Positions 17,546 to 25,944 of a stretch of DNA of 64,000 bases are shown here, piece by piece. Position 1 is the stretch's first letter. Each line of letters begins with the position of its first letter. A program made the translations under genes and the position numbers. A model generated the notes under the pieces. The model searched no databases, was not told the origin of the DNA, and was given only the letters and a program-made list of their open reading frames with translations. The stretch comes from Methylobacterium aerolatum (GTDB taxonomy: Bacteria; Pseudomonadota; Alphaproteobacteria; Rhizobiales; Beijerinckiaceae): contig NZ_BPQE01000023.1 in the NCBI RefSeq assembly GCF_022179085.1, positions 62,001-126,000 of the forward strand. Reading direction: 5' to 3'.

Positions 17546-18424
17546 GTGGACCGGCCGTCCCGCCGCCTGGCAGCCCGGGAGGGTCCTGACGTGGCGAGGA
17601 GGAAGCGCGGCGGCGCGCATGGTGGCCACGGCTGGTTCGTGACCTTCGCCGACCTGATGGCGCTCCTGATGAGCTTCTTCGTCATGATCGCCGCCTACTC
17701 GACCCAGGATCAGAAGAAGCTCCAGCTCGTGGCGGGCTCCATGCGCGACGCCTTCGGCGTGACGAAGGAATCGCGCTTCGCCGGCATCACCGAATCGGAT
17801 GGCCTCCCCGCGGCGGACAAGCTGAAGAACCTCCGGGACATCCCGCCCGAGCTGGCCACCGACCGGACCACGCCCCCGCTTCTCGACAAGAGCGCCGCCG
17901 ACGGCCTCCCCGATGCGGGGCAGGCCGAGGCCTTCGGCCTCGCCGCCGCCTCCCTGCGTCAGGCGATGCAGGACCTGCCGGATTTCGCGGAGGTGTCGAA
18001 GAACGTGGTCATCGCCCGCACCGACAAGGGTCTCGACGTGTCGATCGTCGACCAGGACGGGAGGGCGATGTTCCCGGAGGGCTCCACCCGGCCGACCGAC
18101 CTGACCCGCCGCCTCCTCGAAAAGCTCGCGCCCGCCCTGCGCAAGATGCCCAACCGGATCGTGATCACCGGCTACACCGCCAGCGACCGGCCCGGCCGCC
18201 GCCCGGCGGCGCCCCCGTGGGAGCTCTCCGCGAACCGGGCGATCAGCGTCCGCGAGATCCTGGCGGGCGCGGGCGTGTCCGACGACCGGTTCAGTCAGGT
18301 GGCGGGCAAGGCGGATACGGAACCGCTCTTCCCGGACGACCCGTTCATGCCGGCCAACCGCCGCGTGACGATCACCCTCCTCAAGGAGGCGCCGCCGACC
18401 CCCGTCATCAGGGGCCTGCCCTGA
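17546..18424 (+). CDS. MotB-like stator protein with OmpA domain
   Basis: Up to 292 residues (277 if GTG 17591 is used, giving VARRKRGGAHG). The MotB helix with the ion-carrying aspartate is TFADLMALLMSFFVMIAAYS; a periplasmic linker is followed by a C-terminal OmpA-like peptidoglycan-binding domain (MPNRIVITGYTASDRPGRRP, WELSANRAISVREILAGAGV, PANRRVTITLL). With the preceding MotA-like gene it would make the ion-driven stator that anchors to peptidoglycan. The stop of the motA-like gene touches this start. Confidence 0.85.
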   Translation: MDRPSRRLAAREGPDVARRKRGGAHGGHGWFVTFADLMALLMSFFVMIAAYSTQDQKKLQLVAGSMRDAFGVTKESRFAGITESDGLPAADKLKNLRDIPPELATDRTTPPLLDKSAADGLPDAGQAEAFGLAAASLRQAMQDLPDFAEVSKNVVIARTDKGLDVSIVDQDGRAMFPEGSTRPTDLTRRLLEKLAPALRKMPNRIVITGYTASDRPGRRPAAPPWELSANRAISVREILAGAGVSDDRFSQVAGKADTEPLFPDDPFMPANRRVTITLLKEAPPTPVIRGLP

Positions 18425-18443
18425 CGGCGGGGGACCCGGAGGC

Positions 18444-18983
18444 TCACTGGGCCGTCAGCAGCGCCCAGTAGACCTTGTACTTCGAGCCCGGCGCATAGGC
18501 GGTGGCGATTCCCATCCGGCCGGCCTTGGGGTCGAGCATCGTCGCGTTGTGGGGCGGGCTGTCCCGCCAGCCGGAGAAGGCCTCGGCCAGGGTATGGTAG
18601 CCCGCCGACAGGTTGGCGTTCACGTCGCGGTAGCCGAGGCGGGTCACGGCGGCCTTCACCGTCTGCGCCTGGCTCGGCCGGTCCGCCGCCGCCATGGCGG
18701 CCACCTCGGTCTCCGCCAGCTTCTGCAAGTCCGGATCGACCGTCAGGGGAGCAGCCCCATGGTTGCGGCGATAGGACGAGATCATGTCGCGCGCCGAGTC
18801 GACGTCGAGTTGCGCGGTGTTGGAGGCGAGCGGGATGTAGATGCTCGGCAGGGCACTTGTGGTGGTCGGCGCCTCCTTGGCGCAGCCGCCGAGGAACCCG
18901 AGGCCGCCTGCCATCAGGGCGGCCACCAGAGTGGCCGGTCCGCGCCGCTTCAGCACCGGAGCCCGTGTCGTCCTGTCCGCCAT
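18444..18983 (-). CDS. CAP-domain (SCP/PR1-like) lipoprotein
   Basis: 179 residues. Signal peptide with lipobox LGGC at about residues 31-34 predicts a lipoprotein. The CAP domain has ARDMISSYRRNHGAAPLTVDPDLQKLAETEVAAMA, the conserved GYHTLAEAFSGWRDSPPHNATML and the C-terminal MGIATAYAPGSKYKVYWALL. The conserved histidine of the classic HNN(M/L) motif is seen in PPHNATML. Bacterial CAP proteins are secreted and of mostly unknown function. Convergent with the motB-like gene. Confidence 0.87.
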   Translation of the reverse strand: MADRTTRAPVLKRRGPATLVAALMAGGLGFLGGCAKEAPTTTSALPSIYIPLASNTAQLDVDSARDMISSYRRNHGAAPLTVDPDLQKLAETEVAAMAAADRPSQAQTVKAAVTRLGYRDVNANLSAGYHTLAEAFSGWRDSPPHNATMLDPKAGRMGIATAYAPGSKYKVYWALLTAQ

Positions 18984-19081
18984 CGCCCTGCGTCATCCCG
19001 TTCGACGACGGGATATAGGGATCCCGCCAACGGTCTGCATCCCACGCGAGGGTTAGGACGCCGTCACCGGCGCCTGGGGCC

Positions 19082-21775
19082 TCAAGCCCCGGTGCCTCGC
19101 CGCCGCTCGCGCAGCGGCTCCTCCTCGGGAAGCGGGGCGGCCTGCTCGGGCGGCGTCGGCCGCACGAAGGATTTGGCGATCTCGCCCATGGCGCTCTGCA
19201 TCCCGTCGAGGCCCTGGATCGTGACGATGCTCGAACCGGGCCCCATGGGCGGGATGAAGCCGCCCTCGGTCAGCGTCTTGAAGACGGAGAAGTTGAGGTC
19301 CGTCTGCACCTTCAGGCCGAGGCTCACGTCGCTGATCCAGGCGAGGAGCTCGAACTCCAGGAACGGGTCGCCGATCTTGCGGAAGACCACGCGGGGCGGC
19401 GGATCCCGCACCACGTCGGGGTGGGCGGTGGCGCAGGCTGTGATCACCTCGGCGGCCCGGACCGGATCCTGGTTCCGGAGCACGCTGACGGTGAGCGAGA
19501 GGCGGCCGGTGCGGTCGCCCCGCACCCGGTTCTTCACGATGCCGGAGATAAGGTTCGAGTTCGGTACGATGACCGCCGAGCGGTCGAAGGTCTGGATCTC
19601 GGTGGAGCGCACCGAGATCCGCTTCACGATGCCCTCCGAATCGCCGATCACCACCTGATCGCCGACGCGGATCGGCCGCTCCCACAGGAGCAGCAGGCCC
19701 GAGACGAAGTTGTTGACGATGGACTGGAGGCCGAAACCGATACCGACCGAGAGGGCGCCGGCGACGATGGTGAGCTTCTCGAGGCTCAGGCCGAGATACG
19801 AGAAGGCCAGCGCCAGGGACAGCAGGAAGCCGATATAGCCCGCCACCGTCGTGATCGAGTTGCGCAGCCCCGCATCGAGGTCGGTCGCCGGCAGGTAGGT
19901 CTGGTCGAGCCATCGGGTGATGGCCTTCGTCACCACCACGCCGATCATCAGCACGCCGATGCCGAAGGCGATGGAGGAGAGTGAAATCGTCACGCCGCCG
20001 AACTGGAAGCCGAAGAAGGCCTGCCGGACGGAGGAGACGAGATCGGTCGAATCGAGCCCCCAGGGCGCCAGAATCAGCAACGCCGCGAGCAGGATGAGCA
20101 CCACGCGGGCCGCGCCGGTCGTCAGCACGGAGATCTGGTTGAGGGAGCGCTTGCGCAGGCCGGTATTGGCCTGGAGCGCCGTGGCGAGGCGGCTGCCATC
20201 CACCAGCGCCCGGCCGATGAAGACCTCCTCGCTCTGCACCAGCAGGTAGAGCAGCACGAGGATGCTCGCGGCCCAGATAATCTGTTCGGTCAGGAAGCTC
20301 GCGAGCGCCACGTATCCGCCGAGCGCCGCCACGCCGATCACCGCCACGGCCACCCATCCGACGAGCCGGGCCGGGCCGCCGATGCCGGTGGTGGTCTTGG
20401 TCGGCACGTAGGGGCCGAAGCAGGCTTCCTCCTCTTCCTCGGTGTCGGCGAAGCGGTGCAGGCCGATGGCGAGGATGAGGGCGGTGGCCAGGGAGCCGAT
20501 GCCCCGCGTGGCGATGGAGATCGGCAGGGCGGCCGAGATGCCCGTGTTCAGGGCCTCCACCGATTTCACCACGGTGGCGATGGTGGCGATGCTCACCGCG
20601 AGGAGCTTCAGGCGCGTGGCCGCCGAATCGCTCACCGGCGTCGGCCTCCAGGACGGCTTGTCCGGGCTGAGGAGACCGTCGCAGAGCGCCTCCACCGCCG
20701 CGATAAAGGCGAGGCCGAAGAGGATGGCCGCCGCCACCGGCAGGAGGCGGGAAGGCAGGAGATCCGTGGCGTCCAGGGCATAGTAGACGGCGTAGGAGCC
20801 GGCCACCGCGGGCACCGTGCCGACGAGGATCACCCGCCACGCGCCGAGGAGCTTGTCCCGGCGGGACGGCTCGGTCTGGCTCTCGTCCCGGCGGGCGGCC
20901 CGGGGGGCGATGTTCCGCCGCCCGAAATACAGCGCGATGGAGACGCCGAAGGCGAGACCGAGGAGCAGCAGGTTGCCGATGCTGCCGTTGCGGCCGAACA
21001 GGACGCCGATATCCTCCACGGCGCTCTGCACGGAGCGCGTGTCGCGGGGGATGTCCGCCATCACCTTCGCCCACAGGCCAGGACTCGCCAGGGGCTGGGT
21101 ACGGTGGAACAGGTCGCGGGTGAAGGACGCACGCCGCCGGTTGGAGACCCGGTCGATCAGCTGATCGCCCTGCACCACCAGGGATTTGGCGAGGCGCTGC
21201 GCCTCGTCGATGCGGTTGACCGCGGCCTCGCGCTCGGCCCGTTGCTGGGCCACGTCGCCGCTTTCCTCGCCCTCCTTCGGCTTGGGGCCGAGCTGCGTCA
21301 GGCGCTCCCGTGCCGCCGCGAGGGGCGCATCCAGGCGGCTGACGACGTCGCGCACCTTGTCGGTCTCGGCCGCCACCGCATCGCGGATCGCCGTCAGGTC
21401 GGTGGCGGACAGGTCCTTGGCGCCGAGTTGCTTCTCGCTGTCGTCGAGCACGGCCTTGACGTGATCGAGGGTGGCGCGGACCTCCTTCGCCTGCTCCGAC
21501 ATCGCCGCGGGCGGCACGACGGGCTTGGCGGGCGCGGCCTTCTCCTCGGCCGGCTTGCCGTCCGCCGGCTTCGCATCTGCTGGCTTGCCATCCGCCGGCT
21601 TGGCCGGTGCGGTCTGGGCGGGCGGCGCGCTCGTCGCCGGCGCCGGCTGGGCGCGGGCAGGATCGGAGGCGGCGAGGCCGAGGGATGCCGCAAAGGCGGC
21701 CAGGACGACGAGCGACGCTGGGAGAAACCGGCGCGGGCCGTGCGGCGTGGTCACGCGCACTGGCGACAACAGCAT
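19082..21775 (-). CDS. DUF3772-containing MscS-family mechanosensitive channel
   Basis: About 897 residues. A signal peptide (LPASLVVLAAFAASLGLA) is followed by a low-complexity linker of five-residue repeats (KPADG, KPADA, KPADG, KPAEE), a periplasmic coiled-coil/DUF3772 region (MSEQAKEVRATLDHVKAVL, AEREAAVNRIDEAQRLA), then about eleven membrane helices and a C-terminal MscS channel module: LEKLTIVAGALSVGIGFGLQS, FVSGLLLLWERPIRVGDQV, SVRSTEIQTFDRSAVIVPNS. Large K+-type MscS proteins act as osmotic release valves. ATG at 21775 places the signal peptide at the N-terminus. Confidence 0.88.
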   Translation of the reverse strand: MLLSPVRVTTPHGPRRFLPASLVVLAAFAASLGLAASDPARAQPAPATSAPPAQTAPAKPADGKPADAKPADGKPAEEKAAPAKPVVPPAAMSEQAKEVRATLDHVKAVLDDSEKQLGAKDLSATDLTAIRDAVAAETDKVRDVVSRLDAPLAAARERLTQLGPKPKEGEESGDVAQQRAEREAAVNRIDEAQRLAKSLVVQGDQLIDRVSNRRRASFTRDLFHRTQPLASPGLWAKVMADIPRDTRSVQSAVEDIGVLFGRNGSIGNLLLLGLAFGVSIALYFGRRNIAPRAARRDESQTEPSRRDKLLGAWRVILVGTVPAVAGSYAVYYALDATDLLPSRLLPVAAAILFGLAFIAAVEALCDGLLSPDKPSWRPTPVSDSAATRLKLLAVSIATIATVVKSVEALNTGISAALPISIATRGIGSLATALILAIGLHRFADTEEEEEACFGPYVPTKTTTGIGGPARLVGWVAVAVIGVAALGGYVALASFLTEQIIWAASILVLLYLLVQSEEVFIGRALVDGSRLATALQANTGLRKRSLNQISVLTTGAARVVLILLAALLILAPWGLDSTDLVSSVRQAFFGFQFGGVTISLSSIAFGIGVLMIGVVVTKAITRWLDQTYLPATDLDAGLRNSITTVAGYIGFLLSLALAFSYLGLSLEKLTIVAGALSVGIGFGLQSIVNNFVSGLLLLWERPIRVGDQVVIGDSEGIVKRISVRSTEIQTFDRSAVIVPNSNLISGIVKNRVRGDRTGRLSLTVSVLRNQDPVRAAEVITACATAHPDVVRDPPPRVVFRKIGDPFLEFELLAWISDVSLGLKVQTDLNFSVFKTLTEGGFIPPMGPGSSIVTIQGLDGMQSAMGEIAKSFVRPTPPEQAAPLPEEEPLRERRRGTGA
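21549..21605. repeat. 15-bp tandem repeat inside the DUF3772/MscS gene
   Basis: Four imperfect 15-bp units based on gccggcttgccgtcc (21549-21563, 21564-21578, 21579-21593, then a partial) encode the KPAD(G/A) linker of the channel protein on the minus strand. Such a repeat is prone to slippage and probably varies in copy number between strains. Confidence 0.75.
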
Positions 21776-22301
21776 GGGCAAACCTTTCGACGGACGGCCG
21801 CTGCGCCCGTGAGGGCAGGGCCCCGGTCTGGACCGGCGGAAATGCGGCCGGCGGGCCGCGCAGGCCCGCTGCTTCGCCAGAGCAATACGGCGAAAGCACG
21901 CCCCACCCAACCCCCGGACGGGCAGGTCAGCGTCCCGCATCCTGCCTGTGGGTGCGTCCCCACGGCAGAAAGTCGAAGCTTCACAAGGGTGTCACGGTGG
22001 GATTAGATGAACGCCTCATGGACAGGGCCTTCTCGTTATCACGCGAAGGGGCGCGGCCGGCGGTGACGATCACCCGGCCTGGCCGCGTACCGGATCCGAG
22101 TACCTTCCCCGGCGACGCCGCGCGCCGGATGCCTGCCCTGTTGCACGCCACTCTCCCGAAATCGCCCCCGCGCGAACCCGGCGACGACCCCAGCCCCCGC
22201 GGCTGGGCGCGGCGCCGGTCCCCCGTCCCGTGTGCCCGCAGAGGCGGGTCACGGTCCGGGCGCGGGACGCTCCCCGCGCGTTGGACGCGCCAGAGATAGC
22301 C
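21776..22301. other. Intergenic region, no gene seen
   Basis: About 525 bp between the divergent channel gene and the HNH endonuclease gene. I see no coding frame with family similarity, no tRNA and no clear hairpin. It should hold promoters for both genes. Confidence 0.5.
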
Positions 22302-22868
22302 GTGAGCGAGACCGCGCCGATGATGGATCTCCAAACCCTCGTTCTGAACGCGGATTATCGGCCGCTCTCGTACAATCCCTTGTCCTTGTGGTCGTGGAAG
22401 GACGCCTTCACGGCCCTGTTCCTCGATCGCGTGACGCTGGTGGCGAGCTACGACGTGGAGGCGCGCTCGCCCTCGCGCTCGCTGAGGGTCCCGAGCGTCG
22501 TGGCGTTGAAGAACTACGTGGCCCTCGCCCGCAGCCCGGCTTTCACGCGGTACAACATCTACCTGCGGGACAGCTTCGCCTGCCAGTACTGCGGATTGCG
22601 CCTGCCCTCGGGCGGCCTGACCTTCGACCACGTGGTGCCGCGCTCGCGGGGCGGCCTGTCGAGCTGGGACAACGTCGTGGCCGCCTGTTCGCCCTGCAAC
22701 CTGCGCAAGGCCAACCGCACGCCGGAGGAGGCGGAGATGCCGCTCCTCAACCCGCCGCGGCGGCCGACGCGATACGAACTGCACCACCGGCAGCCGGAAT
22801 TCGACCACCGGCAATACCACCACACGTGGCTCGACTATCTCTACTGGGACAGCGAGCTCGAAACCTGA
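22302..22868 (+). CDS. HNH endonuclease family protein
   Basis: About 188 residues. The N-terminal TLVLNADYRPLSYNPLSLWSWKDA is shared by a widespread HNH family; the nuclease core is CQYCG, then LTFDHVVPRSRGGLSSWDNVV and CSPCNLRKANRT, giving the zinc-binding cysteine pairs and the HNH histidines. It is a presumed DNA nuclease of unknown physiological role, possibly in repair or in cutting foreign DNA. The start is GTG 22302 or ATG 22320 (MMDLQT); both lack a strong ribosome site. It ends next to the stop of the convergent 81-aa gene. Confidence 0.85.
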   Translation: MSETAPMMDLQTLVLNADYRPLSYNPLSLWSWKDAFTALFLDRVTLVASYDVEARSPSRSLRVPSVVALKNYVALARSPAFTRYNIYLRDSFACQYCGLRLPSGGLTFDHVVPRSRGGLSSWDNVVAACSPCNLRKANRTPEEAEMPLLNPPRRPTRYELHHRQPEFDHRQYHHTWLDYLYWDSELET

Positions 22869-23114
22869 TCAACGCCAGGATGCGCCGAACGCCGGCCGCC
22901 GGGGCGGCTCATTGTACATCGGCACGTTGTGGTTGCGCGGCAGGTAGCCGCTGACGATGGCAGGCGGCAGCGCGCGGACGGGACGGCGAATCACCCGCTC
23001 TCGGTAGGGCAGGGGCTGTCCGAAGGCGTCCTCGAAGGCACTGGCCGGGCCGGCCGTGACGCCGAGGGCGAGGGCAGCCAGGACGAGGCGCCGGGCTTGT
23101 GGACGACGGGACAT
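22869..23114 (-). CDS. Small secreted protein, 81 aa
   Basis: Begins MSRRPQARRLVLAALALGV and then TAGPASAF, a standard signal peptide with AxA cleavage near residue 26. The mature 55-residue part is Pro/Arg-rich (PYRERVIRRPVRALPPA, NHNVPMYNEPPRRPAF) without recognised domain. It lies 26 bp downstream of the Omp25-like gene on the same strand, so it may be cotranscribed and act in the periplasm or outer membrane. The longer open frame upstream is the beta-barrel gene read in another phase. Confidence 0.65.
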   Translation of the reverse strand: MSRRPQARRLVLAALALGVTAGPASAFEDAFGQPLPYRERVIRRPVRALPPAIVSGYLPRNHNVPMYNEPPRRPAFGASWR

Positions 23115-23140
23115 GGCGAGACCTCCGGGCGCCGACGCGG

Positions 23141-23893
23141 TCAGAACTTGACGGCGGCACCGCCGCGGATGGTGTTCATCTGCGTGAAGCTGGCGTTGTT
23201 GTTCTCGAAGTTGATGTACTGGTACTCGCCGCGCAGCACGACGTTCGGCGTGATGGCGTAGTCCATGCCGATGCCGACCGCGAAGCCGCCGATGGTCCGG
23301 GTGGTGTTGCGCTGCTGCAGGGTGGTGAAGGGGCCGGTACCCGAAGAGAGCGTCTGCGACGAACTCCACTGGCCGATTGCCGCGCCGGCGGTGATGAACG
23401 GCAGGAAATTGTCCATCGCGTAGCCCGCCCGGACGCGGACGGTGCCGTAATCGCTGATCCCGCTGCGGTTCACGCCCACGAAGGTCGCCGCGCCCGGAAG
23501 CAGCGGCTGGCCGACGATCCCGGCGGTCGTGGCCTGGAATCCGCTATGCGTGTAGTCGGCTTCCAGGCCGACCACGACATTGTCGAACTGGGCATTGTAT
23601 CCGGCGTAGGCGCCGTAGCTTTCGCCCCTCGCACGGCTCGTCCCCAGGACGATCGGATCAGTGTAGGGCGCCGCGCCGGGGAAGGTCAGCGCGTAGTTCG
23701 CGCCGGTCCCGCGCCGGTTGAACGATCCGGAGGTGTAGCCACCATGGCCGCCGATATAGACGCCGCTCCAGTCGATCACCGTCGCGACGGGTGGGTCGTA
23801 ATCCGAGCCGCGCAGGTAATCGTAATCGAGATCGGCCGCCCGGGCGGTGCCGGCGGCACCGAGGACCATCAGCGACAGGAGTACTTTACGCAT
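23141..23893 (-). CDS. Omp25/RopB-like outer-membrane beta-barrel protein
   Basis: 250 residues. Signal peptide LLSLMVLGAAGTARAADL; the mature protein has the hallmark WSGVYIGGHGGYTSGSF and later alternating hydrophobic strands, VVGLEADYTHSGF, VRVRAGYAMDNFLPFITAG and the C-terminal NVVLRGEYQYINFENN, ending in a terminal phenylalanine as expected for BAM-assembled barrels. These eight-stranded proteins are abundant in Hyphomicrobiales outer membranes. Confidence 0.9.
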   Translation of the reverse strand: MRKVLLSLMVLGAAGTARAADLDYDYLRGSDYDPPVATVIDWSGVYIGGHGGYTSGSFNRRGTGANYALTFPGAAPYTDPIVLGTSRARGESYGAYAGYNAQFDNVVVGLEADYTHSGFQATTAGIVGQPLLPGAATFVGVNRSGISDYGTVRVRAGYAMDNFLPFITAGAAIGQWSSSQTLSSGTGPFTTLQQRNTTRTIGGFAVGIGMDYAITPNVVLRGEYQYINFENNNASFTQMNTIRGGAAVKF

Positions 23894-24061
23894 CTCAACA
23901 ACCCCCAGGGCTTCGAAGCTGAGAAGCTTTCACGCCACCCCTCGGTGGTACTAGAGTAACCTTAATCAACGGTTGCGTGTGCTATTCCAAGGCATTCGAA
24001 AGTCGGAAAAAGTCGTGTCCGACGCCTGTTCGACGCTGCCGTACGGTCGTCGAAAACGGCA

Positions 24062-24088
24062 AACGGCGCGGGGGTGACCCGCGCCGTT
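24062..24088 (-). terminator. Intrinsic terminator of the second Omp gene
   Basis: Inverted repeat AACGGCGCGGG (24062-24072) and CCCGCGCCGTT (24078-24088) with a GGTGA loop, followed on the minus strand by TTTGCCG. It lies just after the stop of the gene at 24113. The U-tract is short. Confidence 0.6.
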
Positions 24089-24112
24089 GAATGCCCGACC
24101 TGGGCCGGACGA

Positions 24113-24991
24113 TCAGTACTTGCGAACCAGCGGCTCGGGCATCAGCGGCGGCAGCGCGGCGACCATCGGGGCGCCGAGGAGGTAGCGGAAGCCGAGCTTG
24201 ATGTCGTGCGCTTCGAGGTTGCGCGCCTTCACCACGGTGGTGCAGGCCGTCGTGATGCTCGCGTCGAGGCAGGTCAGGACGCCGGTCTTGGCATGGCCGG
24301 TGTTGAGGTAGCGGTAGGCGAGTTCCACCTTGAAGTTCGGCGTCACGTCATACGCGAGACCGGCATGGAGCGCCCAGGCGAAGCTCTCGGTCGTGCGGGC
24401 CTTGAAGATGCCGGGCGAGGTCGGCAGATTGTTGACGAACGGCTCGTAGAAGCTGATGGTGCCGCTGTCGGTCCAGCCCGAGAAGCTGTTGAGCGCCACG
24501 CCGACACCGCCGCCGACGAAGGGCGTGATGCCGTACCACGTGCCGATATCGAAGTAGCCGTTGGCGAGGAAGACGCCCGCGTTGTAGTGCCCGTTGCTCA
24601 GGTTGAAGACGCGGGCATAGTTGCCGGAGCCGGCGGCACCGAAGTCGATGAAGCTGCCGAAGCGCAGATCCGTGGAGCGGAACTCGCCGGTGATGTCGGC
24701 CCGGAAGAAGTTGTTGAACTGGTAGCCGACGCCGACGCCGCCGAAGAAGCCGCCACCCTGGCTGCTGTTGAAGAAGTTCTTCGTCAGGCCATCCGTCGCG
24801 CTGTAGGTCGGCGCGGTGTAGACGCTCGCGCCGACATCGCCGCGCAGGTACCAGGCTCCGGCGAACTCGACGGCCGGTGCCTCGGGCGGGGGCGGGGGAA
24901 GCAGGTCGGCGGCGGAGGCGACGCAGGGGGTGCCGAGGACCGCGACGATCGTCGCGACGCGCGCCACACTCGGAAACTGCAGGCGAGCCAT
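24113..24991 (-). CDS. Outer-membrane beta-barrel protein (Omp25-like), 292 aa
   Basis: Signal peptide in ATIVAVLGTPCVASAADLL, followed by a proline stretch and then WYLRGDVGASVYTAP. Amphipathic beta strands recur: GFFGGVGVGYQFNNFFRADITGEF, GITPFVGGGVGVALN, NFKVELAYRYLN and the final LGFRYLLG. Three cysteines in the barrel (TCLDASITTACTTVV) are unusual for this family. Start ATG 24991 has AAGGA at a good distance; the upstream open frame to 25384 is promoter sequence. Confidence 0.87.
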   Translation of the reverse strand: MARLQFPSVARVATIVAVLGTPCVASAADLLPPPPPEAPAVEFAGAWYLRGDVGASVYTAPTYSATDGLTKNFFNSSQGGGFFGGVGVGYQFNNFFRADITGEFRSTDLRFGSFIDFGAAGSGNYARVFNLSNGHYNAGVFLANGYFDIGTWYGITPFVGGGVGVALNSFSGWTDSGTISFYEPFVNNLPTSPGIFKARTTESFAWALHAGLAYDVTPNFKVELAYRYLNTGHAKTGVLTCLDASITTACTTVVKARNLEAHDIKLGFRYLLGAPMVAALPPLMPEPLVRKY

Positions 24992-25238
24992 AAGGATTCC
25001 TTCACTCTTGTCGTGTGCCGGAAGTTCAGGGCCGGCTCCTTCACATCCGACAGAATGGAGAAGACGTCTTAAATCAGCCTTAACGTTAAGTTTTATCCGT
25101 GTTTCACAGTGCGCGCCCTGCGCGAACTGTTGACGATGTGTTAAATCGTAGTGGCAATGCAGTGTGCGGCGAAGATCCGGAAATGAAATCTGCCCCGTTT
25201 CGAGATCGGGACCGAATGAAGGGGTGGGGCGCCGAACA

Positions 25239-25583
25239 ATGATGGTGAACGAGGCGCGAGCACTCGCGGAGCTTCTTCCGGCCACGGTGGTGGGCGCCCA
25301 TCGCGGCAACCCGGATTTTCGTGTCGGCGGCCGGGTTCTGGCGACGCTTTGGACGGAGGAGGAACGCCTCGTCTTACGGCTCAACCCGGAGGATCAGGCG
25401 CGTTTCTGCGACGCGGAACCAGACCTGTTCATGCCGCTCGACGGCGCATGGGGCCGCCGCGGCTGGACGAATCTCGATTTGATGGTCTGCGACGAGGAGA
25501 TTCTCCGGGCCGCGCTCCTCGCCGCGTGGCGCACCACCGCGCCGCCGGACCTCGTCACGGCCTATGAGGGACGCTTGGCCTAG
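25239..25583 (+). CDS. MmcQ/YjbR family (DUF419) protein
   Basis: 114 residues. It has the family pattern in FRVGGRVLATLWTEEERLVLRLNPEDQARF and WTNLDLMVCDEEILRAALLAAWR, a CyaY-like DNA-binding fold. Function is uncertain, and the gene usually occurs alone. ATG 25239 is the start closest to the family N-terminus (ARALAELLP). Confidence 0.85.
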   Translation: MMVNEARALAELLPATVVGAHRGNPDFRVGGRVLATLWTEEERLVLRLNPEDQARFCDAEPDLFMPLDGAWGRRGWTNLDLMVCDEEILRAALLAAWRTTAPPDLVTAYEGRLA

Positions 25584-25678
25584 GGCTGCTTCGGTTCGAT
25601 CCGGGGCGCCTGCTTCGGCACGTTCGCGAGCGAAGTGAGGAAATGTGGGGATCCGCCACGTTCGGTCAGGTCCCGCTG

Positions 25679-25711
25679 CCCTGGATCGCTCTGCTGACGC
25701 TCGCAAAGACG
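25679..25711 (+). repeat. REP-like dispersed element, copy 1
   Basis: CCCTGGATCGC (25679-25689) then ctgctgac and GCTCGCAAAGACG. It aligns with the inverted copies at 45702-45726 and 45755-45779 (CCCTGGATGGC...GCGCTCGCACTGACG). I infer a family of short palindromic intergenic elements of this genome; only genome-wide counting can confirm it. Confidence 0.45.
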
Positions 25712-25725
25712 GGGCGGCGGTGGTC

Positions 25726-25775
25726 CAAGTCTTCGCGAAAACAAGTCTTCGTGAAAACAAGTCTTCGCGAGAAAC
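25726..25775 (+). repeat. 16-bp tandem repeat, three copies
   Basis: Units CAAGTCTTCGCGAAAA (25726-25741), CAAGTCTTCGTGAAAA (25742-25757) and CAAGTCTTCGCGAGAA (25758-25773). They lie in the intergenic space and encode nothing evident. Confidence 0.8.
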
Positions 25776-25944
25776 CGCTGTAGCCGCAGCCGTTCGCGTC
25801 GGCTTACGTCGCTGTGCTCGCAAAGAGGTCCAGGGATCCGGCGCCGGATGTGGATCCCTTCGATCGCCCACGGCCGGGAAAAGCCCGGCGCCGAGGCTTG
25901 CCGAGGCGGGGCACGGCGCGGTTGCCATGCCCCGGGACCCTGCC

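Larger units (their letters stand above)
25584..25944. other. Intergenic region with repeats, no gene seen
   Basis: 361 bp between the YjbR-like gene and the 3' end of glmM. It contains a REP-like element (25679-25711), a triple 16-bp tandem repeat (25726-25775) and another copy of the GCTCGCAAAGA core near 25818. No reading frame is convincing. The sequence looks like repetitive intergenic filler. Confidence 0.6.
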
